Shown here: positions 6,320 through 8,775 of the stretch, piece after piece | Layout of the letters: the number at the start of each line of letters is the position of its first letter | How positions within the stretch are numbered: the stretch's first letter is position 1 | NCBI GenBank assembly: GCA_015264885.1 | Contig: JABZYY010000046.1 | Location: 1 to 8,775 of the forward strand | Direction of reading: 5' to 3' | From: Streptococcus sp. | Lineage (GTDB): Bacteria; Bacillota; Bacilli; Lactobacillales; Aerococcaceae | Length of the DNA stretch: 8,775 nucleotides | Made by a program: the position numbers and the translations under genes | The notes under the pieces: generated by a model | Database searches by the model: none | What the model was told of the DNA's origin: nothing | Seen by the model: only the letters and a program-made list of their open reading frames with translations

Positions 6320-7636
6320 TTAGTTTCTTTCCATTAATTGATTTGACATAATTGCTTTAGCAACAATTGAATTTTCCAATAAAACCGAAATATCTAATTT
6401 CGATACTTTACGACCATTATCGAGCATTTGAATTTGAATCACAATATGGCTTTCGATTGGAATCATCTTCAAATAGTGCATTTCTAATTGTTCAATCACA
6501 GTATTTCGTCGTTGACTTCTGTGAATAAATTCTTTAGAAGCAACAGAGACCACTTCACATAACACCCCAAAGGAAAGCATCCCAAGGTTATTCGTCATTT
6601 GTGGTGTTACCGTAAAGCTGAAATTTGCAGCAGTTGGATTCACTTCAACGATTTCTAAGTTTTCACTAACATCATCTTCAAATGTATTTCCAACTTGTGG
6701 TTGTCGTTGTGTCAGTTGCATTGCCTTCATAACATCACGTCTTGAAATAATTCCTATCAATTCCATATTATCTTGAACAACAGGTAACATCTCTAACCCG
6801 TTCCAAATCATTGAGTGCGCTACGCTGGCTACTGAAGCATGTAATTTTGATACAGATGGATTCTTTGTCATCACACGTTCCATCGTCAGAGAATCCGCTT
6901 TTCCTAAAATATCTTTAGCAGATACAACCCCTACTAATCTGTTCGAATGATTTACAACTGGGAATCGTGAATTTCCAGTCTTTTGACTCAACTCTCGATA
7001 CTGTTTAACGGTTTGATCCATTTTTAAATAATTCGTGTTTTCGATATCATTATAAATATCTGCGACAATCATGATTTTCTTCTTAATCAATTGGTCGGTC
7101 ATCGCGCGGTTGATGAGACTAGCCACGGTAAATGTATCGTATGTTGTCCCCATCAATGGAATTTTAAGTTCATCCGCCTTTTGAATTAATTGAGGAGTTG
7201 CTTGGAATCCCCCAGTAATTAAAACAGCGGCTCCTTGATTTAGTGCAAGGAGTTGTGCATCTTCACGGTTCCCGATAATCACAAGGGATTCTGGTTGAAT
7301 ATAACGCGTCATGGCGTCTAAAGTCATCGCACCAATAACAAAGCGATTTAGTATTTTATCTAGACCGTCATGTCCACCGAACACTTCTCCTTCGATGATT
7401 TTAATAATCTCACCAAACGACAACTTTTCAAGATTATCTTTTGTTTTACGTTCAATACGAATCGTCCCTACACGCTCGATGGTAGAAACAATACCTATAT
7501 TTTCAGCTTCTTTAATCGCACGATACGCTGTACCTTCACTCATTTCCATGTTCTTCGCAATTGAACGCACAGAGATTTTCTCTCCTACTGGCAACGATTC
7601 AATATAACGAATAATTTGTTGATGTTTTGATGTCAT
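6320..7636 (-). CDS. ytoI: YtoI-like regulator: winged HTH, DRTGG, CBS pair, hotdog domain
   Basis: This 438-residue protein matches the Bacillus YtoI type in length and layout. Residues 1-62 form a winged helix-turn-helix (SVRSIAKNMEMSEGTAYRAI as recognition unit). About 72-180 is a DRTGG domain (LITGG at 139-143). About 190-247 and 252-307 are two CBS motifs (VVSAKDILG and IGIISRRDVM). About 325-438 is a thioesterase-like hotdog fold (YLKMIPIES and GRKVSKLDISV). The HTH implies a DNA-binding regulator, and CBS pairs often bind adenine nucleotides. Neither its ligand nor its target is established to my knowledge. It has a strong AGAGGAGA ribosome binding site at 7641-7648. It heads the cluster with two NrnA/Pde2-type phosphoesterases, and a repeated palindromic element sits just upstream, which suggests autoregulation. 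I see no internal stop or missing domain. Confidence 0.88.
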   Translation of the reverse strand: MTSKHQQIIRYIESLPVGEKISVRSIAKNMEMSEGTAYRAIKEAENIGIVSTIERVGTIRIERKTKDNLEKLSFGEIIKIIEGEVFGGHDGLDKILNRFVIGAMTLDAMTRYIQPESLVIIGNREDAQLLALNQGAAVLITGGFQATPQLIQKADELKIPLMGTTYDTFTVASLINRAMTDQLIKKKIMIVADIYNDIENTNYLKMDQTVKQYRELSQKTGNSRFPVVNHSNRLVGVVSAKDILGKADSLTMERVMTKNPSVSKLHASVASVAHSMIWNGLEMLPVVQDNMELIGIISRRDVMKAMQLTQRQPQVGNTFEDDVSENLEIVEVNPTAANFSFTVTPQMTNNLGMLSFGVLCEVVSVASKEFIHRSQRRNTVIEQLEMHYLKMIPIESHIVIQIQMLDNGRKVSKLDISVLLENSIVAKAIMSNQLMERN

Positions 7637-7681
7637 AATATCTCCTCTGTATTAAAAAAATGAAACACCTTACTTAAACTG

Positions 7682-7717
7682 TACTATTATTGTACTAAAA
7701 TTTTAGTAGAAATACTA
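7682..7717. promoter_or_regulatory. TACTA/TAGTA repeat cluster with a 16-bp perfect palindrome, possible operator of ytoI
   Basis: Plus-strand TACTA occurs at 7682-7686, 7693-7697 and 7713-7717, and its complement TAGTA at 7704-7708. The first three starts are 11 bases apart, close to one helical turn. Together 7693-7708 makes the perfect palindrome TACTAAAATTTTAGTA, and 7704-7717 makes TAGTA-GAAA-TACTA. A possible minus-strand -10 box, TACAAT (7689-7694), overlaps the cluster, but no convincing -35 is visible. The arrangement suits a dimeric repressor or activator controlling ytoI, most simply YtoI itself. The binding protein is inference. Confidence 0.5.
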
Positions 7718-7720
7718 GAG

Positions 7721-7756
7721 CAAAAATAAAAAACTGGCCTTAAAAAGACCAGTTTT
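7721..7756 (-). terminator. rho-independent terminator of the mntR-like gene
   Basis: A 10-bp stem (7730-7739 with 7747-7756) and a 7-base loop begin 9 bases beyond the stop codon at 7766-7768. A T-rich run (TTATTTTTG) follows on the minus strand. One pair is G-U in minus-strand RNA and would be a mismatch on the plus strand. It separates the regulator from the ytoI cluster. Confidence 0.9.
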
Positions 7757-7765
7757 ATCATTTCT

Positions 7766-8170
7766 TTATTCAGAATAAGGTGGAATTTCTTCCCCATGAG
7801 GACAATGCGTTGGACTTCCTAAGAATTCCGCTAATCGCTCTGTCATTTCAACAGACGAAGCATGTTCAAGAATTTCTGCTTGATCATGTACAGAATCTCC
7901 CCTAAAACCAAGAGAATTCACAAGAAAGACTTCCCAAATTTTATGAGAACGAATCAGACGTTCTGCAACTTTAATTCCCTTTTGTGTTAATTTTGCGCCT
8001 TTATAACGGATGTATTCCACCGTACCATCATGGACAAGCTTATTTAGCATCTCTGTCGTTGAAGCCGCTGAAAGATCCAGCATTTGATTGATGGCTTTAT
8101 TCGTTACGAATTCATCTTTACCGCCTAATTTATAGATTGTTTTAATGTAATCTTCTTTATTGGGTGTCAT
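7766..8170 (-). CDS. mntR: short DtxR-family Mn/Fe-dependent regulator (MntR/SloR type)
   Basis: The product is a cytoplasmic repressor that binds DNA when loaded with Mn(II) or Fe(II), typically controlling metal uptake. Residues 1-65 are the winged HTH (NQMLDLSAASTTEMLNKL), and about 66-134 the dimerisation and metal-binding domain. Every ligand position of the streptococcal SloR type is present at the same number: D7, E99, E102, H103 for the primary site and H76, E80, C123, H125 for the second. Residues HASS and CPHGEEIP are also typical. Streptococcal relatives are about 215-230 residues with an SH3/FeoA-like C-terminal domain. This one stops at 134, closer to Bacillus MntR in length. The terminator follows directly, so there is no leftover frame for a lost domain. 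AAAGGAGA at 8177-8184 sets the start. No transporter target is in the window. Confidence 0.88.
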   Translation of the reverse strand: MTPNKEDYIKTIYKLGGKDEFVTNKAINQMLDLSAASTTEMLNKLVHDGTVEYIRYKGAKLTQKGIKVAERLIRSHKIWEVFLVNSLGFRGDSVHDQAEILEHASSVEMTERLAEFLGSPTHCPHGEEIPPYSE

Positions 8171-8196
8171 AAGCCATCTCCTTTCATTCCCCTAAC

Positions 8197-8225
8197 AGTA
8201 TAGCATATTTTACGGCTGAAAAACA
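8197..8225 (-). promoter_or_regulatory. extended -10 promoter of the mntR-like gene
   Basis: On the minus strand TATACT (8197-8202) is preceded by TGC, giving the extended -10 form TGnTATACT. The -35 position at 17-base spacing (8220-8225) reads TGTTTT and is weak, as is common with an extended -10. The leader would be only about 20 bases and contains the ribosome binding site. I see no clear DtxR-family palindrome overlapping it, so self-repression is not evident. Confidence 0.5.
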
Positions 8226-8264
8226 GAGCAAAGAAAGAGCCTTAGGAAACTCCTAAGACTCTTT
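8219..8264 (-). terminator. adhE: hairpin terminator of adhE
   Basis: A 14-bp stem (8234-8247 with 8251-8264) with a 3-base loop lies 15 bases after the adhE stop. It contains one G-U pair in the minus-strand transcript that would be a mismatch on the plus strand. The following tract is only moderately T-rich (CTTTGCTCTGTTTTT), so termination may be incomplete. The mntR promoter starts right behind it. Confidence 0.8.
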
Positions 8265-8278
8265 AGATTCAAAATGAA

Positions 8279-8775
8279 TTATTTGATACGACCTGGGCGT
8301 TCTTTATATCCAAAGTATGCGTCAGCAAGAATTTCTTCCATATCAGCAACCATTGGTAAACGAGGGTTAGCAGGTGAACATTGATCTTCATAAGCAAGCA
8401 TTGCAATCTCATGGATTGTAGCTAACCATTCTTTGTGGTTAACGCCTTGTGCTTTGAAGTTCATTTCGATTCCTACAGCTTCCCCTAATTCGTAAACAGC
8501 TTTAGCTAAAGCGTCCACTGCTTCCTCAGGAGTTGAAGCTGGTAATCCTAACATACGAGCGATGTCTTGGAATTTTTCATCTGCACGGTAGTAGTTGTAT
8601 TTTGGCCATGTAGCTGCTTTAGCAGGACGAGTACCATTGTAACGGATTACGTATGGTAATAGGATCGCATTTGTACGTCCGTGAACTGTATGGAAGAATC
8701 CACCAATCTTATGTGCCATTGAGTGGCTCATACCAAGGAACGCATTCGCAAATGCCATACCAGCCATTGTAGAAG
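8279..8775 (-). CDS. adhE: AdhE aldehyde-alcohol dehydrogenase, C-terminal end (partial)
   Basis: These are the last 165 or so residues of the iron-dependent alcohol dehydrogenase half of bifunctional AdhE. In fermentative bacteria the full enzyme (about 880-890 residues) reduces acetyl-CoA to acetaldehyde and then to ethanol, regenerating NAD, and assembles into filaments called spirosomes. The frame is open through the right window edge, and the ATG at 8765-8767 is an internal Met (residues STMAG precede and include it), not the start. The block GMSHSMAHKIGG...HTVHG carries the two histidines 14 apart that correspond to the iron ligands H723 and H737 of E. coli AdhE. Further family-typical stretches are ILLPYVIRYNG, CSPANPRLP and the end AYFGYKERPG. 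A stand-alone iron alcohol dehydrogenase is less likely because these stretches are AdhE-like. Confidence 0.93.
   Translation of the reverse strand, partial: STMAGMAFANAFLGMSHSMAHKIGGFFHTVHGRTNAILLPYVIRYNGTRPAKAATWPKYNYYRADEKFQDIARMLGLPASTPEEAVDALAKAVYELGEAVGIEMNFKAQGVNHKEWLATIHEIAMLAYEDQCSPANPRLPMVADMEEILADAYFGYKERPGRIK

Noticed and set aside
7311..7607. Plus-strand open frames of 98 and 64 codons
   Set aside because: Both are antisense to the HTH and DRTGG part of ytoI and overlap each other. No sign of independent coding.
7721..7766. A frameshifted remnant of the missing C-terminal domain after the mntR-like gene
   Set aside because: The terminator hairpin begins within 10 bases of the stop and no further frame with family-like residues follows, so the short form is not an obvious recent truncation.
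8171..8278. Metal-responsive riboswitch or DtxR-type operator in the mntR leader
   Set aside because: The predicted leader is only about 20 bases and no palindrome like known MntR/SloR sites overlaps the -10. The only strong structure is the adhE terminator.

Overview
The window looks like chromosome from a low-GC Gram-positive of the order Lactobacillales. The evidence is AT-rich codon use, strong AGGAGG-like ribosome binding sites, a sortase-anchored LPNTG surface protein, a bifunctional-type AdhE, and a SloR/ScaR-like metalloregulator. A Carnobacteriaceae or related genus (for example Granulicatella) would fit, but that is a guess from gene style, not a measurement. All recognisable genes lie on the minus strand, so transcription runs from high to low coordinates. 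No gene-free stretch exceeds 300 bases. I see no RNA gene, insertion sequence or CRISPR array.

From right to left along the direction of transcription: (1) the 3' end of adhE (8279-8775, cut by the window edge) with a hairpin terminator. (2) A monocistronic, 134-residue DtxR-family manganese/iron regulator (7766-8170), with an extended -10 promoter and its own terminator. It keeps all the metal ligands of the streptococcal SloR type but lacks the usual C-terminal domain. (3) A cluster of ytoI (HTH-DRTGG-CBS-CBS-hotdog, 6320-7636), a DHH/DHHA1 phosphoesterase of the NrnA/Pde2 family (5355-6317, starting 2 bases after ytoI stops), and a second, tandem paralogue (4307-5269). The second copy also has a good internal promoter of its own, and the cluster ends in a terminator at 4274-4301. 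Upstream of ytoI lies a striking set of TACTA/TAGTA elements that may be an operator. (4) A large 1338-residue cell-wall-anchored surface protein (112-4128). It has a signal peptide, a long unassigned N-terminal region, three isopeptide-type stalk domains and a sorting signal whose LPNTG-bearing tail is tandemly duplicated. It has its own promoter and a perfect 14-bp-stem terminator. (5) Positions 1-66 may be the tail of a convergent plus-strand gene sharing that terminator.

The cluster in (3) is the most biologically interesting part. It pairs a putative transcription factor carrying nucleotide-sensing CBS domains with two exactly equal-length, gaplessly alignable (about 54% identical by hand count) phosphoesterases from a family that degrades nanoRNA, pAp and the c-di-AMP breakdown product pApA. 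The copy next to ytoI has diverged in two otherwise conserved active-site-region motifs. A nucleotide-responsive feedback circuit is a reasonable hypothesis but is inference. The duplicated sorting signal in (4) is the clearest structural oddity seen directly in the DNA.
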